Shown: positions 36,542-45,594, counted from the stretch's first letter. The stretch is DNA of 64,000 bases from Pseudomonas antarctica (GCF_001647715.1 NZ_CP015600.1:2418001-2482000), one strand, 5' to 3'. Program-made: numbers and translations. The notes: generated by a model from the sequence alone, not told the origin.

Positions 36542-37429
36542 ATGAATCCCTTCGAAGACATGCGCCTGTTTTGCCAGGTCATGGAGTCCGGCAGTTTCAC
36601 CGCCGCCGCCGAGCAACTGGGCCTGTCCAAGCAGTTTGTCAGCCGCCGTCTGATCCAGCTGGAAGACCGCCTCGGTGTGCGGCTGCTCAACCGTTCCACG
36701 CGTCGTCTGGACGTGACGCCGCTGGGCCAGAGTTATTACGAATCCGCCTTGCGCCTGCTCGGTGAAGTCGAGCAGGTGGAGCAGGGCATTGCCGGCCAGA
36801 ACAGCGAGCCGCGCGGCACCCTTCGCCTCAGCGCGCCGTTGTCGTTTGCCATGGCTCATCTTGGCTGTCTGTTACCGATGTTCCTGCAACGCCACCCGCA
36901 CGTGTCGGTGGAAGTCGACCTGAGCGACCGCCCCGTGGACCTGATCGGCGAGGGCTATGACTTGGTGCTGCGAATTGGCACGCTGGAAGACTCCACCTTG
37001 ATCGCGCGGCGCATCGGCAGTGTCGAACGGGTGTATTGCGCCAGTCCCGAGTACCTGGCCCAGCGCGGCACGCCGCTCAAACCCGAAGACTTGGGCGACC
37101 ACGACTGCCTGCCCTACGGCCATGGCCGCCAGGTGCAATGGCGATTCCTGACCAAGGGCAAGGTGCAGTCGGTGAATGTCAGCGGACGCATGCGCGTCAA
37201 TAACGGCGAGCTGCTGCGCGACACGGCCATTGCCGGGTTGGGCGTCACGTATCTGCCGACGTTTATCGTCGCCGATGCCTTGCAGGATGGGCGTCTGGTC
37301 ACAATCTTGGAAGACTTCACCCCCGAAGCGCTGACCTTGTCTGCGGTTTACCCGCAGCACCGGCAAAGCTCAAGGCCGGTGCAGGCACTGTTGGAGTTTC
37401 TACGCGAACGCCTGGCCGGCGGCTGCTGA
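36542..37429 (+). CDS. LysR-family transcriptional regulator
   Basis: 295 residues, opening MNPFEDMRLFCQVMESGSFT with helix-turn-helix LGLSKQFVSRRLIQLEDRLG and the NRSTRRLDVTPLG motif. The effector domain includes RIGSVERVYCASPEYLAQRG. The ATG at 36542 gives the standard LysR start; upstream in-frame codons fall in non-coding DNA. In related genomes a LysR gene often accompanies pirin and ycaC genes, so this may be the surviving regulator of the damaged pair. Confidence 0.9.
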   Translation: MNPFEDMRLFCQVMESGSFTAAAEQLGLSKQFVSRRLIQLEDRLGVRLLNRSTRRLDVTPLGQSYYESALRLLGEVEQVEQGIAGQNSEPRGTLRLSAPLSFAMAHLGCLLPMFLQRHPHVSVEVDLSDRPVDLIGEGYDLVLRIGTLEDSTLIARRIGSVERVYCASPEYLAQRGTPLKPEDLGDHDCLPYGHGRQVQWRFLTKGKVQSVNVSGRMRVNNGELLRDTAIAGLGVTYLPTFIVADALQDGRLVTILEDFTPEALTLSAVYPQHRQSSRPVQALLEFLRERLAGGC

Positions 37430-37453
37430 GTCACTGACACAACACATGACCAC

Positions 37454-37543
37454 TGTGGGAGCGGGCTTGCCCGCGAAAGCATCGGCTCAGTCAACATAGG
37501 GTTTGGCTGATACGCCGCTTTCGCGAGCAAGCCCGCTCCCACA
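37454..37543. repeat. BIME: pair of inverted REP sequences
   Basis: TGTGGGAGCGGGCTTGCCCG at the left and GAGCAAGCCCGCTCCCACA at the right, between converging LysR and dehydrogenase genes. Confidence 0.9.
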
Positions 37544-37561
37544 TTTTTGTAGGCGTTCGGC

Positions 37562-38509
37562 TTAGCGATCGACCCGGTTGGCCAGCGTCGAACCGCCTAC
37601 ATAACGCTCCAGATTGGCCAGGAACGTATCGGCAATTTCCTGCTTGCTGTTAGTCGAAATGGCTGAGGTATGGGGCGACAAGCGCACACGCGGATGGGTA
37701 TACAGCGGGTGCCCGTCCGGCAACGGTTCCGGTTCGGTCACGTCCAGCGAGGCCAAGCCGATCTGGCCGTTGTCCAACGCTTCCAGCAACGCCGCCTGAT
37801 CCAGCAGACCACCACGCGCAATGTTGATAAGGTGCAACCCCGGCTTGGCGCTGCCCAGCACATCACGGTTAACGATATGCCGCGTGGCCTCGGTGAGTGG
37901 CGCGGCCAGCACCAGGTGGTCTGCGCGGGCGAACAGGTCGTGGATATCCCGTGCGGTTTCGACGCCTTCCACCGCAATGGGCGCCGCGCGTTGGCGCAGT
38001 GCGACCACGTTGATCCCAAGGGCCAGGGCCTTGTGCGCGAGGGCTTCGCCGATGGCACCAAAGCCGAGCAGGCCCAGGGTGGTGCCCTTGAGCGGGCGCA
38101 GTGCGGTGAAATGCCACTGGGCGTCCTTCACCCAGATGTCCGGCAAATGCTTGGACGCGGCAAAGATCGTCGCCAGGGCGAACTCGGCGAGGTTATCGGC
38201 GGCGCTGCCCCGGGAGGTGCTGACCGGCGGGCCGTTGAACAGCCATTGCGGATAAAAGTCGATGCCCGATGACACCAGGTGCACCCACTGCGCGCCATAG
38301 GGCCAGCCGGGCGGCGGGGTGTCCGGCGCGGTGTAACCACGCACGTTGATCGGGCGCAGCAGCAGGATATTGGCCTGGGGCGGCAGGTCACTCGGTACGC
38401 CGGCGGGCACGCCGATCACTTGGGCCTGCGGGTGGATCGAGGCGAGGCGTTCGCGAATCACATCGTTATAGTCTTCGTCCAGTTGGCTGGCGATAATCAC
38501 CTGACTCAT
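37562..38509 (-). CDS. D-2-hydroxyacid dehydrogenase family protein
   Basis: 315-residue NAD(P)-dependent enzyme reducing 2-oxoacids or oxidising D-2-hydroxyacids. The Rossmann motif LGLLGFGAIGEALAHKALAL, the substrate Arg in INIARGGLLDQAALLEAL, and the catalytic Glu/His pair (VTEPEPLPDGHPLYTHPRV, LSPHTSA) are visible. The ATG at 38509 (MSQVIIASQLDEDYND) is chosen; upstream in-frame codons run into the next gene. It lies 13 bases downstream of the SfnB/DszC-like gene in the same direction, so it is probably in the sulfur operon. Confidence 0.9.
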   Translation of the reverse strand: MSQVIIASQLDEDYNDVIRERLASIHPQAQVIGVPAGVPSDLPPQANILLLRPINVRGYTAPDTPPPGWPYGAQWVHLVSSGIDFYPQWLFNGPPVSTSRGSAADNLAEFALATIFAASKHLPDIWVKDAQWHFTALRPLKGTTLGLLGFGAIGEALAHKALALGINVVALRQRAAPIAVEGVETARDIHDLFARADHLVLAAPLTEATRHIVNRDVLGSAKPGLHLINIARGGLLDQAALLEALDNGQIGLASLDVTEPEPLPDGHPLYTHPRVRLSPHTSAISTNSKQEIADTFLANLERYVGGSTLANRVDR

Positions 38510-38522
38510 GAGCGTTCCTTCT

Positions 38523-39686
38523 TCAGATTGGGGCACGTTGGGCGAAGACAGCTTTGCCGACGCCTTGCAGCACGGCGTCGTTCTGTGGCGTATGCACGCG
38601 ACTGCACAGCACGTCGCGGTAGTGCCGTTGCAGCGGACTGTGGCGCGACAGGCCAGGGTTGCCCGAGGCTTCGATGGCCAGCTCCACGGCGCGAATCGCA
38701 TTGCCGGTCACCAGGTATTTAAGCTGCGCGGCATTGGCGGCAGGCGTGTGACCTTCGGCGGCTGCATCGAGCAGGCTGCGGTTGGCAAACAGCAGGGTGT
38801 CGATATGGCCGACAGTTTCCTGAAAACGCGGCAAGCTCGACAGCGCGGCGCCGAGATTGGACGGCTTGCGTTGCTCCAGCCAATTCACCAGCCAGTCCCG
38901 CGCAGCCTGGGCCACGGCGTCATACACCGACGACAGCAACACCGACATCCACAGGAACGCATCGCCATCGAGTTCCGGCTGCGGCGCGCTCCAGGGGCTC
39001 ACACTGATGGCGTGGTCCAGCGGCACCAACACGTTATCGAGCACCACTTCATGGCTGCAGGTAGCCCGCATGCCCAGGTGGTCCCAGGTGTCGATGATGC
39101 TCACACCCGGGCTGTTTTTGGGCACTAGCCAGGCACCGACCAACGGGTCGGCGTCGTCACTGCGCGCCCACACGCTGAACCAGCTCAGCCCATGGCTGCC
39201 GGTGGAGTAGATTTTGCGCCCGCTGATGCGCCAACCTTCGGCGGTGCGCACCGCCGTGGTCGCCGGCAGGCCGCCACGGGCCGGGGTGCCGAGGTCGGGT
39301 TCGACGCGCAGGGCGTTGATCAGCGCACCGTTGCGCACCGCGTCTTCGGCGACGTGCACGCGCAGGTGCCGGGGCCAGGTTTTGCTGTCTTGCAGGCGTG
39401 TGTGTTGCAGGTACTGCATCACCAGGATCAGTGCGGTAGAGGGTTCGCCCTTGGCAATCGCGCTGATGGCTTTGCGCGCCTGGGGCAGGTTGGCGCCGCC
39501 TCCACCCAGGGCTTTGGGCACGGTGAAGGCGACCAATCCATGCTCATGCAAGCGCTTGAAATTGTCATGGGGAAAGGCGCCGCTCTCATCATACAAATGC
39601 GCGTTGCTGGCCAATTCAGCGCTGAGGCGTTCGAGCAGGGCTTCGAAGTTGGCGACTTCCACGGAGCGTAAAGACGGTTGAGTCAT
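38523..39686 (-). CDS. Acyl-CoA dehydrogenase-fold flavoprotein (SfnB/DszC-like)
   Basis: 387 residues with the acyl-CoA dehydrogenase fold used by DszC-like sulfur monooxygenases and SfnB. Segments: HEHGLVAFTVPKALGGGGAN, RISGRKIYSTGSHGLSWFSV and DTWDHLGMRATCSHEVVLDN. No catalytic Glu base of true acyl-CoA dehydrogenases is obvious, which fits a reduced-flavin monooxygenase. It is encoded among NtaA-type monooxygenase and SsuA-like genes. The ATG at 39686 (MTQPSLRSVEVANFEALL) is the family-like start. Exact substrate unknown; sulfur release is inferred from neighbours. Confidence 0.85.
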   Translation of the reverse strand: MTQPSLRSVEVANFEALLERLSAELASNAHLYDESGAFPHDNFKRLHEHGLVAFTVPKALGGGGANLPQARKAISAIAKGEPSTALILVMQYLQHTRLQDSKTWPRHLRVHVAEDAVRNGALINALRVEPDLGTPARGGLPATTAVRTAEGWRISGRKIYSTGSHGLSWFSVWARSDDADPLVGAWLVPKNSPGVSIIDTWDHLGMRATCSHEVVLDNVLVPLDHAISVSPWSAPQPELDGDAFLWMSVLLSSVYDAVAQAARDWLVNWLEQRKPSNLGAALSSLPRFQETVGHIDTLLFANRSLLDAAAEGHTPAANAAQLKYLVTGNAIRAVELAIEASGNPGLSRHSPLQRHYRDVLCSRVHTPQNDAVLQGVGKAVFAQRAPI

Positions 39687-39705
39687 GAGTCTGTACTCAG
39701 TCAAA

Positions 39706-39786
39706 TGTGGGCGCGGGCTGGCTCGCGATGGCGGTGGTTCAGCCAATGAATAGGCTGCCTGACACAGCGTTATCGGGAGCCAGCCG
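39706..39786. repeat. Degenerate BIME between two sulfur genes
   Basis: Left arm TGTGGGCGCGGGCTGGCTCG and right arm GGGAGCCAGCCGC are REP sequences with several mismatches. They lie between the NtaA-type and SfnB/DszC-like genes. Confidence 0.65.
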
Positions 39787-39792
39787 CATCGT

Positions 39793-41148
39793 TCAAGCCA
39801 GGGCCTTGAGGGGCGCTTCAGCCACGCTGTAACGGTTGGCCGGCACGTGCAGCCCGAGGTTGTCGCGCAAGGTATGGCCGCTGTACTCGGTGCGAAACAG
39901 CCCGCGCTGTTGCAGCACCGGCACCACCAACTCGGTGAAGAACTGCAAGCCGTCCGGCAGCACCGAGTTGATGATGAAGCCGTCACTGGCGCCGGCTTCA
40001 AACCAGGTCTGGATAGCATCGGCGACTTGCTCCGGGGTGCCGACAAAATCGCGTTTGGGCCGCGAAAAACGCAGGGCCACATCGCGCAATGTCAGGCCTT
40101 CGTCCCTGGCCAATTGCTTGATGCGGTCGGAGCCGCCTTTTTGACTGTTGGCGCCCAGGTCGCCGAGTTCCGGGAACGGTTCATCCAGCGGGTATTGGCT
40201 GAAGTCGTGGTCGTTGAAGGGACGGCCCAGCGCCACAATGGCGTCCTCTACGGTCACCAGGTCCACGGCCTGCTGATAGCGGCGTTCCACCTCCGCTGCA
40301 TCGCGCCCGACAATCGGGCGGATGCCGGGCAAGATCGACAGGCTGTCGGCGTCACGGCCAAAGCCCTTGGCGCGGCGCTTCAAGTCGGCGCTGTAGGCCT
40401 TGGCCTCTTCAATATTCTCGACGTGCACGAAAATCGCATCAGAATTTTCGGCGGCAAAGTTACGCCCATCTTCCGAGGTGCCCGCCTGGAAAACCACCGG
40501 CTGGCCCTGGCGCGAGCGGGCGATGTTCAGCGGGCCTTTCACCGAAAAAAACTCGCCTTTGTGATTCAGGGCATGCAGCTTGTGCGGGGTGAAAAACTCG
40601 CCGCTCTGTTTGTCGTAGGCAAAGGCGTCGTCTTCCCAGGAGTCCCACAGGCCCTGGACCACATTCAAGTGTTCCTTGGCGATACGGTAGCGCACGGCGT
40701 GTGGCGGGTGCTCGGCCTTGCCGAAGTTATCGGCGGTGCCGCTCAGCCAGGAGGTCACCACGTTCCACCCGGCGCGGCCACCGCTGATATGGTCCAGGGA
40801 GGCAAACTGGCGCGCCACCTGGTAAGGCTCGGTGTAGCTCACCGTCACCGTCGCCACCAGGCCGATATGAGTGGTCAATGCGGCGAGGGCCGAGAGGATC
40901 GTCAGCGGCTCGAAACGGTTGAGGTAGTGCGGGCTGGATTTGGCGTGAATGTGCAGGCTGTCGGCGATAAACACGAAGTCGAATTTGGCGCTTTCGGCCA
41001 ATTCAGTCTGCTGTTTGTAGAAGCCAAAGTGAGTACTGGCATTGGCTTGCGCCTGCGGATGGCGCCATTCGCCCCAGCCGTGACCGACACCGTGGACCAT
41101 GGCGCCCAGTTTCAAATGGCGTGGCTTCAATTGACCTGGCTTGCTCAT
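39793..41148 (-). CDS. NtaA/SnaA/DszA-family FMN monooxygenase
   Basis: 451-residue class C flavin monooxygenase needing reduced FMN. Motifs: HGVGHGWGEWRHPQAQANAS, LDHISGGRAGWNVVTSWLSG, NIARSRQGQPVVFQAGTSED and GASDGFIINSVLPDGLQFF. It is a paralogue of the gene at 25574. It lies 12 bases downstream of the SsuA-like binding protein gene, in a minus-strand run from the cysteine dioxygenase to the hydroxyacid dehydrogenase. It probably oxidises an imported organosulfur compound. Confidence 0.92.
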   Translation of the reverse strand: MSKPGQLKPRHLKLGAMVHGVGHGWGEWRHPQAQANASTHFGFYKQQTELAESAKFDFVFIADSLHIHAKSSPHYLNRFEPLTILSALAALTTHIGLVATVTVSYTEPYQVARQFASLDHISGGRAGWNVVTSWLSGTADNFGKAEHPPHAVRYRIAKEHLNVVQGLWDSWEDDAFAYDKQSGEFFTPHKLHALNHKGEFFSVKGPLNIARSRQGQPVVFQAGTSEDGRNFAAENSDAIFVHVENIEEAKAYSADLKRRAKGFGRDADSLSILPGIRPIVGRDAAEVERRYQQAVDLVTVEDAIVALGRPFNDHDFSQYPLDEPFPELGDLGANSQKGGSDRIKQLARDEGLTLRDVALRFSRPKRDFVGTPEQVADAIQTWFEAGASDGFIINSVLPDGLQFFTELVVPVLQQRGLFRTEYSGHTLRDNLGLHVPANRYSVAEAPLKALA

Positions 41149-41160
41149 GTGCTGCTCCTT

Positions 41161-42135
41161 TTAGCGCGATGCTTGGGAATTGGGGACACGCTCGGCGTTA
41201 AAGCTCTTGTCGAAGCCCTGCGACACGTCGATGTGCTTGGGCAGCAGGCCTTCTTTTTGATAGGTGTCGGCTGTGGCTTGAAGGCCGCTGATGACGGCGT
41301 CGTCGATCAGCACGGGGGACAGATGGGTGTCTTTGGCCACCTCCACGTGCACGGCTAACGGCAGGCCGGTGATCCTGGCCTGGGCGGCGGCGTACTCATC
41401 GGGGTGCACGTTGGCCCATGCGTAGGCGCGATCGACGCGGGCGACAAAGTCATCCAGTTGCGTGCGTTTTTCGGCGATGGCCTGGCGGGTGGCGGCGAAG
41501 TACAGGTGATTGCTCAGCAACTGGTTGCCACTGATCAACACGCGGGCCTGGCTCTGTGAGGTGACCACGGTGGTGTAGGGGTCCCATGTGGCCCAGGCGT
41601 CGACCGTACCGTTATCCAGTACCAGGCGCGATTCGCTGGGCAGCAGGAAAATGAACTGCACATCCTGGGTCGTCAGGCCAGCGCTGGCCAGGGCCTTGAT
41701 CGCCAGGTAATGGCCGATGGAGCCGCGCCCGGTGACGATTTTTTTACCCTTGAGGTCGGCCACGGTCTTGATCGGTGAATCCTTGGGCACCAACAGCGCA
41801 GTGGTGTTGCGCCCTTCGGCGTGGATGATGCTGACCACCTTGAGCGATGCCCCTGCACCCAGGGCGAACACATACGGTGCATCGCCCAACGCACCGATAT
41901 CGACGGCGCCGGCATTCAAGGCTTCGCCCAACGGCGAGGCGGACGGGAACTCCGACCACTTGATTTCATACGGGACGTTTTTGGTTTCGCCGGAAGCTTC
42001 CAGCAGCGCCTTGATCGTGGATTTCTGATTGGCCACTCGCAGGGGTTGCAGGTCAGCGGCGTGGGCGGTGGTGACCAGGCCCAAGGCGAGGGCGGCGCCC
42101 AGCAGAAGGCGCTTGAACGGTGTGGTGAACAGCAT
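41161..42135 (-). CDS. Aliphatic sulfonate ABC substrate-binding protein (SsuA-like)
   Basis: 324 residues with signal peptide (RLLLGAALALGLVTTAHA-A). The fold starts LQPLRVANQKSTIKALLEAS and has EALNAGAVDIGALGDAPYVF, DLKGKKIVTGRGSIGHYLAI and DNGTVDAWATWDPYTTVV, all typical of sulfonate binders. No permease or ATPase is adjacent in this block, so it must share a transporter. The intercistronic region before it carries two strong hairpins. Confidence 0.9.
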   Translation of the reverse strand: MLFTTPFKRLLLGAALALGLVTTAHAADLQPLRVANQKSTIKALLEASGETKNVPYEIKWSEFPSASPLGEALNAGAVDIGALGDAPYVFALGAGASLKVVSIIHAEGRNTTALLVPKDSPIKTVADLKGKKIVTGRGSIGHYLAIKALASAGLTTQDVQFIFLLPSESRLVLDNGTVDAWATWDPYTTVVTSQSQARVLISGNQLLSNHLYFAATRQAIAEKRTQLDDFVARVDRAYAWANVHPDEYAAAQARITGLPLAVHVEVAKDTHLSPVLIDDAVISGLQATADTYQKEGLLPKHIDVSQGFDKSFNAERVPNSQASR

Positions 42136-42143
42136 GGGACAAA

Positions 42144-42186
42144 CTCCAGGCGTTTGTTAAAGGGGTACGGATACCTCCGCCTGGAG
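42144..42186. other. Inverted repeat in the leader of the SsuA-like gene
   Basis: CTCCAGGCG (42144-42152) and CGCCTGGAG (42178-42186) are perfect nine-base inverted repeats separated by 25 bases, just upstream of the binding-protein start. It could be an mRNA hairpin or a protein site. Confidence 0.5.
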
Positions 42187-42208
42187 AAGGGGTCGGATGT
42201 CCTGGGGC

Positions 42209-42230
42209 GCTGCACCGTTCGCGGTGCAGC
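42209..42230. other. Perfect TTCG-loop hairpin between rhodanese and SsuA-like genes
   Basis: GCTGCACCG, loop TTCG, CGGTGCAGC form a nine-pair stem. No T-run follows on either strand, so it is better read as an mRNA-stabilising or processing hairpin than a terminator. Confidence 0.6.
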
Positions 42231-42249
42231 TGTAGCGTCAGGTGATGGG

Positions 42250-43833
42250 TCAGATCACATGGAAACCGTGGGTGGCGTCGCGGGCCAGTTGGTCGACCAG
42301 GCCGAACTCCCAATCCAGGTAAGCCTGCATGGCTTCCTTGGGGTTGTCGGTGCCTTCGTAGGGGCGGCGGTAACGGTCGATGCGCGGCGAGGCCAGATGG
42401 GTTTCACCTTCCTGCAGCGGCAGTTGCGCCTTGATCCAGCCGGCCGTGCCGTCTTGCAGCAGGAACACCTGTTTGCCGGTAATGGCTTCGACCTCGGGCA
42501 CCGCCAGGCGAGCCAGTTGGCTGCTGCCGCAGGTCAGCACGTAACGCTGGGCAGCCGGCACTTTGGCCAGGGCCTCGGGCAATTGCGCGCGCAGCGCCCA
42601 CCAGGCCCCCGGAATATGGCGTTTCACGTAGTTGGCGCTGGCGGTGAAGTCCAACACGATCGTGTCGCCATGTCCCAGCCAGTCTGCGAGGGTGTGTGGG
42701 CTGATGAGTTCGGCTTGTGGCGGCGCGGGAACCGGGGCAACCCAGGCGCCGTGTTCACTGAAATGCGCCGGTTGCAGAGCGTCCAGCACATGCACTTCCC
42801 AGCCAAGCTGGGCCAGCCAGGACGCCGACATATTGGCCCGCACGCCATCGTCATCCGCCAGCACCAGTCGCGCACCGCGCACGCTGGCGACGTGGTCGGT
42901 TTCCTGGACCAGTTGGCCCCCCGGCGTGGAGCGCGCGCCGGGCAAGTGGCCGGCTTCGAATTCTTCCGGGGTGCGCACATCGAACAGGTAGGTGGTGCGG
43001 GTCGGTTCCTGCTGCCAGCGTTGCAGATCTGCCAGCGTGGCGCGGCCGACGCGGGCCTTGTCGGCAACGCGACGCGCGTCCTGGGCGGCGATCCGGCGGT
43101 GTTCTTCGGAGGTTGGCGCAAAGCGGCGCGACTGGCCATGGGCGAGTTTCTGCCCGGCCAAGGTCCAGCCGATGGTGCCGTTGCGCAAGGCCGACACCGG
43201 GTTGGCAATGCCGGCATTGATCAGTGACTGGGTGCCAATAATGCTGCGGGTACGCCCGGCGCAGTTGACGATGATACGGGTGGCCGGGTCCGGCGCCAGT
43301 TCTCGGGCGCGCAACACCAGTTCGGCACCGGGCACGCTGATGCCGGTGGGGATGCTCATGGTCTGGTATTCGTCGAAACGGCGCGCGTCGAGCACCACCA
43401 CGTCAGCCTGGCTGTCGAGCAAGGCCTGCACCTGTTCAGCGGCCAGGGACGGCGTATGCCGTTCGCTTTCGACCAGTTCGCCAAAGGCCTTGCTTGGCAC
43501 GTTGACGTCGATAAACAGCTCGCCACCGGCTCGGCGCCAACCGTCTAGCCCACCTTCCAACTGGCTGACCTGGGTGTAGCCCAGCGCAACCAGGCGCTCA
43601 ACGGCGCGCTGCGCCAGCCCCTCGCCGTTGTCGTAGACGGTGACCTGCGTATCACGGCGTGGAATGCGCGAATACACCTCCAGTTCCAGCTTGGACAGCG
43701 GGATGTTCGCAGCGAACAGCGGGTGAGACTCGGCAAACGGCGCTTCTTCGCGCACGTCGACCAGAGCGACTTCCTCACGGTCCAACAAGGCCTGGCGAAT
43801 CTGGGCAAAGCTGCGGGTCGATACGGTGGTCAT
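42250..43833 (-). CDS. Four-domain rhodanese-like sulfurtransferase
   Basis: 527-residue protein with four consecutive rhodanese domains. Domain 1 has YDNGEGLAQ where the active Cys loop should be, so is non-catalytic. Domain 2 has VNCAGRTRSIIG with an active-site Cys. Domain 3 has LADDDGVRANM, no Cys. Domain 4 has LTCGSSQLARLA, Cys present. Rhodaneses move sulfane sulfur from thiosulfate or persulfides to acceptors. Translation is coupled to the cysteine dioxygenase-like gene (four-base overlap), consistent with handling sulfite or persulfide from thiol oxidation. Confidence 0.9.
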   Translation of the reverse strand: MTTVSTRSFAQIRQALLDREEVALVDVREEAPFAESHPLFAANIPLSKLELEVYSRIPRRDTQVTVYDNGEGLAQRAVERLVALGYTQVSQLEGGLDGWRRAGGELFIDVNVPSKAFGELVESERHTPSLAAEQVQALLDSQADVVVLDARRFDEYQTMSIPTGISVPGAELVLRARELAPDPATRIIVNCAGRTRSIIGTQSLINAGIANPVSALRNGTIGWTLAGQKLAHGQSRRFAPTSEEHRRIAAQDARRVADKARVGRATLADLQRWQQEPTRTTYLFDVRTPEEFEAGHLPGARSTPGGQLVQETDHVASVRGARLVLADDDGVRANMSASWLAQLGWEVHVLDALQPAHFSEHGAWVAPVPAPPQAELISPHTLADWLGHGDTIVLDFTASANYVKRHIPGAWWALRAQLPEALAKVPAAQRYVLTCGSSQLARLAVPEVEAITGKQVFLLQDGTAGWIKAQLPLQEGETHLASPRIDRYRRPYEGTDNPKEAMQAYLDWEFGLVDQLARDATHGFHVI

Positions 43834-44441
43834 AGGGCAGGACTCTTTTCTTTGGACACATCCCAGATGTTCGGGAGGTAGGCGTTGGAATAACCGGAGA
43901 TAAACAGTTTTTCGCTGCCGTCGGGCTGGTACACCGCGCGGCGCACGGCACCGATGTTGGCGCCGTACACATGGATGCTGATAGACACCTGGTCGCTGTG
44001 TGCATTGCTGACCTGATGAATATCCCCCACCTTGGGCGACACGGCCTCGACCTGGCCCGGCACCAAGTGAACAGGCTTGCCTTCGGCCACCAGGCTGCCG
44101 TCAGGCGCGCGTTCGAAACCCTGGGAAAACTCCGCGCCACGCAACATGCCAATCAGCCCCCACACCCGATGGTCATGAATCGGTGTGCTTTGCCCCGGCC
44201 CCCACACAAAACTGACGATGCTGAAACGCTGGCGGGAATCGGCATGCAGCAAAAATTGCTGGTAGCGCTGCGGGTCGGGCTGGGCGTATTCGTCGGGCAG
44301 CCAGTCATCGTGGCTGACCAGTTGCGCCAGTAACTTGCCGCCACGGTGCAGCAGGTCGCCTTCGCGTGGATTGCCGTCGATCAATTCCGCCAGGGCGCCT
44401 ATAAAGGCTCTGAGTCTCTCGGGGTGCGGGGCCTGGGTCAT
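43830..44441 (-). CDS. Cysteine/thiol dioxygenase-family cupin
   Basis: 203-residue mononuclear Fe(II) enzyme family that converts thiols to sulfinates with O2. The iron ligands are visible in TPIHDHRVWGLIGMLRG (His-x-His) and GDIHQVSNA, with a later SISIHVYGANI typical of the family. It may use cysteine, mercaptopropionate or a similar thiol; this cannot be told from sequence. It is first in the minus-strand sulfur run and overlaps the rhodanese gene. A divergent LysR gene (44653) is the probable regulator. Confidence 0.9.
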   Translation of the reverse strand: MTQAPHPERLRAFIGALAELIDGNPREGDLLHRGGKLLAQLVSHDDWLPDEYAQPDPQRYQQFLLHADSRQRFSIVSFVWGPGQSTPIHDHRVWGLIGMLRGAEFSQGFERAPDGSLVAEGKPVHLVPGQVEAVSPKVGDIHQVSNAHSDQVSISIHVYGANIGAVRRAVYQPDGSEKLFISGYSNAYLPNIWDVSKEKSPAL

Positions 44442-44512
44442 GGCAATTCCATCGTGCTGTTGATGGTTTTATATAAGCATAATGTTTATATTTAATATGC
44501 TATTTTTTAATG

Positions 44513-44521
44513 ATTAGCTTA
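44513..44521 (+). promoter_or_regulatory. ATTAGCTTA motif in the dioxygenase/LysR divergent promoter
   Basis: The nonamer lies in a very AT-rich region between the cysteine dioxygenase-like gene and the LysR gene. The same word occurs at 45586-45594 and, inverted, at 51325-51333, each before a sulfur-related gene. A LysR or CysB-type site is possible. Confidence 0.35.
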
Positions 44522-44652
44522 TAGCTTTAGGTAATTTAGAACCGGTCTGAATAGCGTTAGACGTTATCGATCCCAGCATGGACTATCCAGGCAGCGTTGC
44601 GGCAACTATGCTTCGCACACATCTTAATGACTGTTCTCTATGTGCGGCCCAA

Positions 44653-45558
44653 ATGAAAATTGACGATATCGATGCCTTTGTCGAAGTGATTCGTTGCCAG
44701 TCCATCAGCCACGCAGCCGAGTCGTTGCAGCTGACCCAGCCGGCCATCACCCGCCGTGTGCAGAACTTCGAGCAGGCGCTGGGTGTGGAGCTGTTCGACC
44801 GCAATACCAAGCCTCTGAAGCCTACGCTGATTGGCACCCGGGTCTATGAGCAATGCCGCCTGATCCTGCGTGAGATGGATGCACTGCGTGAACTGGTGGC
44901 CACGGACGCGCCGCCCACCGGCGTGCTGCGCCTGGGCGTGCCGCAAACCATCGGCGATGTGGTGCTGCTGGATGCGCTCAAGCAGCTGCGTACCGAATAC
45001 CCGGACCTGCGCGCCCAAGTCGCCACCGGCTGGGGCAGCCAGTTGGTGGGCAAGATCGAGCGCGGCGAGCTGGATGCGGCGGCGGCCTTATTCCCGGCCG
45101 GCAAGATATTCCCGGACAACATTGTCGGTGAGTCCATCGGCAAGATGGAGCTGGTGGTGGTGTGCGCCAAGGCACAGTTACCGAAGAAGCCGTGCAAGTT
45201 GGCGGACGTGTACCAGAATGGCTGGATTCTCAACCCGGATGGCTGCGGTTTCCGTGCCGGTTTGCAGCGCACGCTGTCCGATCAAGGTTTGGCATTGCGG
45301 GTGAACCTGGAAACCTTTGGCACCGAGCTGCAATTGGGGCTTGTGGCTGACGGCCTGGGATTGGGCCTGGTGCCACGCCCGCTGTTGGAGCGCAGCGCCC
45401 ATCGCGAGCAACTGGCGGTGATGCCGCTCAAGGACTTCAAACCGGTGCTGGATTTGTGGCTGATCTACCCGCACTTCCTGGGCAACCTGCAAAGCCCTGT
45501 GGATGCGTTTGGCCAGTGGGTGGCGGCGTCGTTGCACAAGCTGCGGGACGCGGCCTGA
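44653..45558 (+). CDS. LysR-family regulator of the sulfur cluster
   Basis: 301 residues; helix-turn-helix SISHAAESLQLTQPAITRRV with NFEQALGVELFDRNTKPLKP, then the effector domain (VLRLGVPQTIGDVVLLDALK, KMELVVVCAKAQLPKKPC). It is in the CysB/Cbl-like functional setting but shorter and of a different subgroup. The ATG at 44653 (MKIDDIDAFVEVI) is the LysR-like start; an earlier in-frame ATG at 44578 adds 25 unmatched residues. It is divergent from the cysteine dioxygenase-like gene. Confidence 0.88.
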   Translation: MKIDDIDAFVEVIRCQSISHAAESLQLTQPAITRRVQNFEQALGVELFDRNTKPLKPTLIGTRVYEQCRLILREMDALRELVATDAPPTGVLRLGVPQTIGDVVLLDALKQLRTEYPDLRAQVATGWGSQLVGKIERGELDAAAALFPAGKIFPDNIVGESIGKMELVVVCAKAQLPKKPCKLADVYQNGWILNPDGCGFRAGLQRTLSDQGLALRVNLETFGTELQLGLVADGLGLGLVPRPLLERSAHREQLAVMPLKDFKPVLDLWLIYPHFLGNLQSPVDAFGQWVAASLHKLRDAA

Positions 45559-45585
45559 GCATTATGGTTATGAAAAAAAATAATA

Positions 45586-45594
45586 ATTAGCTTA
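45586..45594 (+). promoter_or_regulatory. ATTAGCTTA motif upstream of the class II aldolase gene
   Basis: Second copy of the nonamer, 81 bases before the aldolase ATG, in an AT-rich stretch following the LysR stop. Confidence 0.35.
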
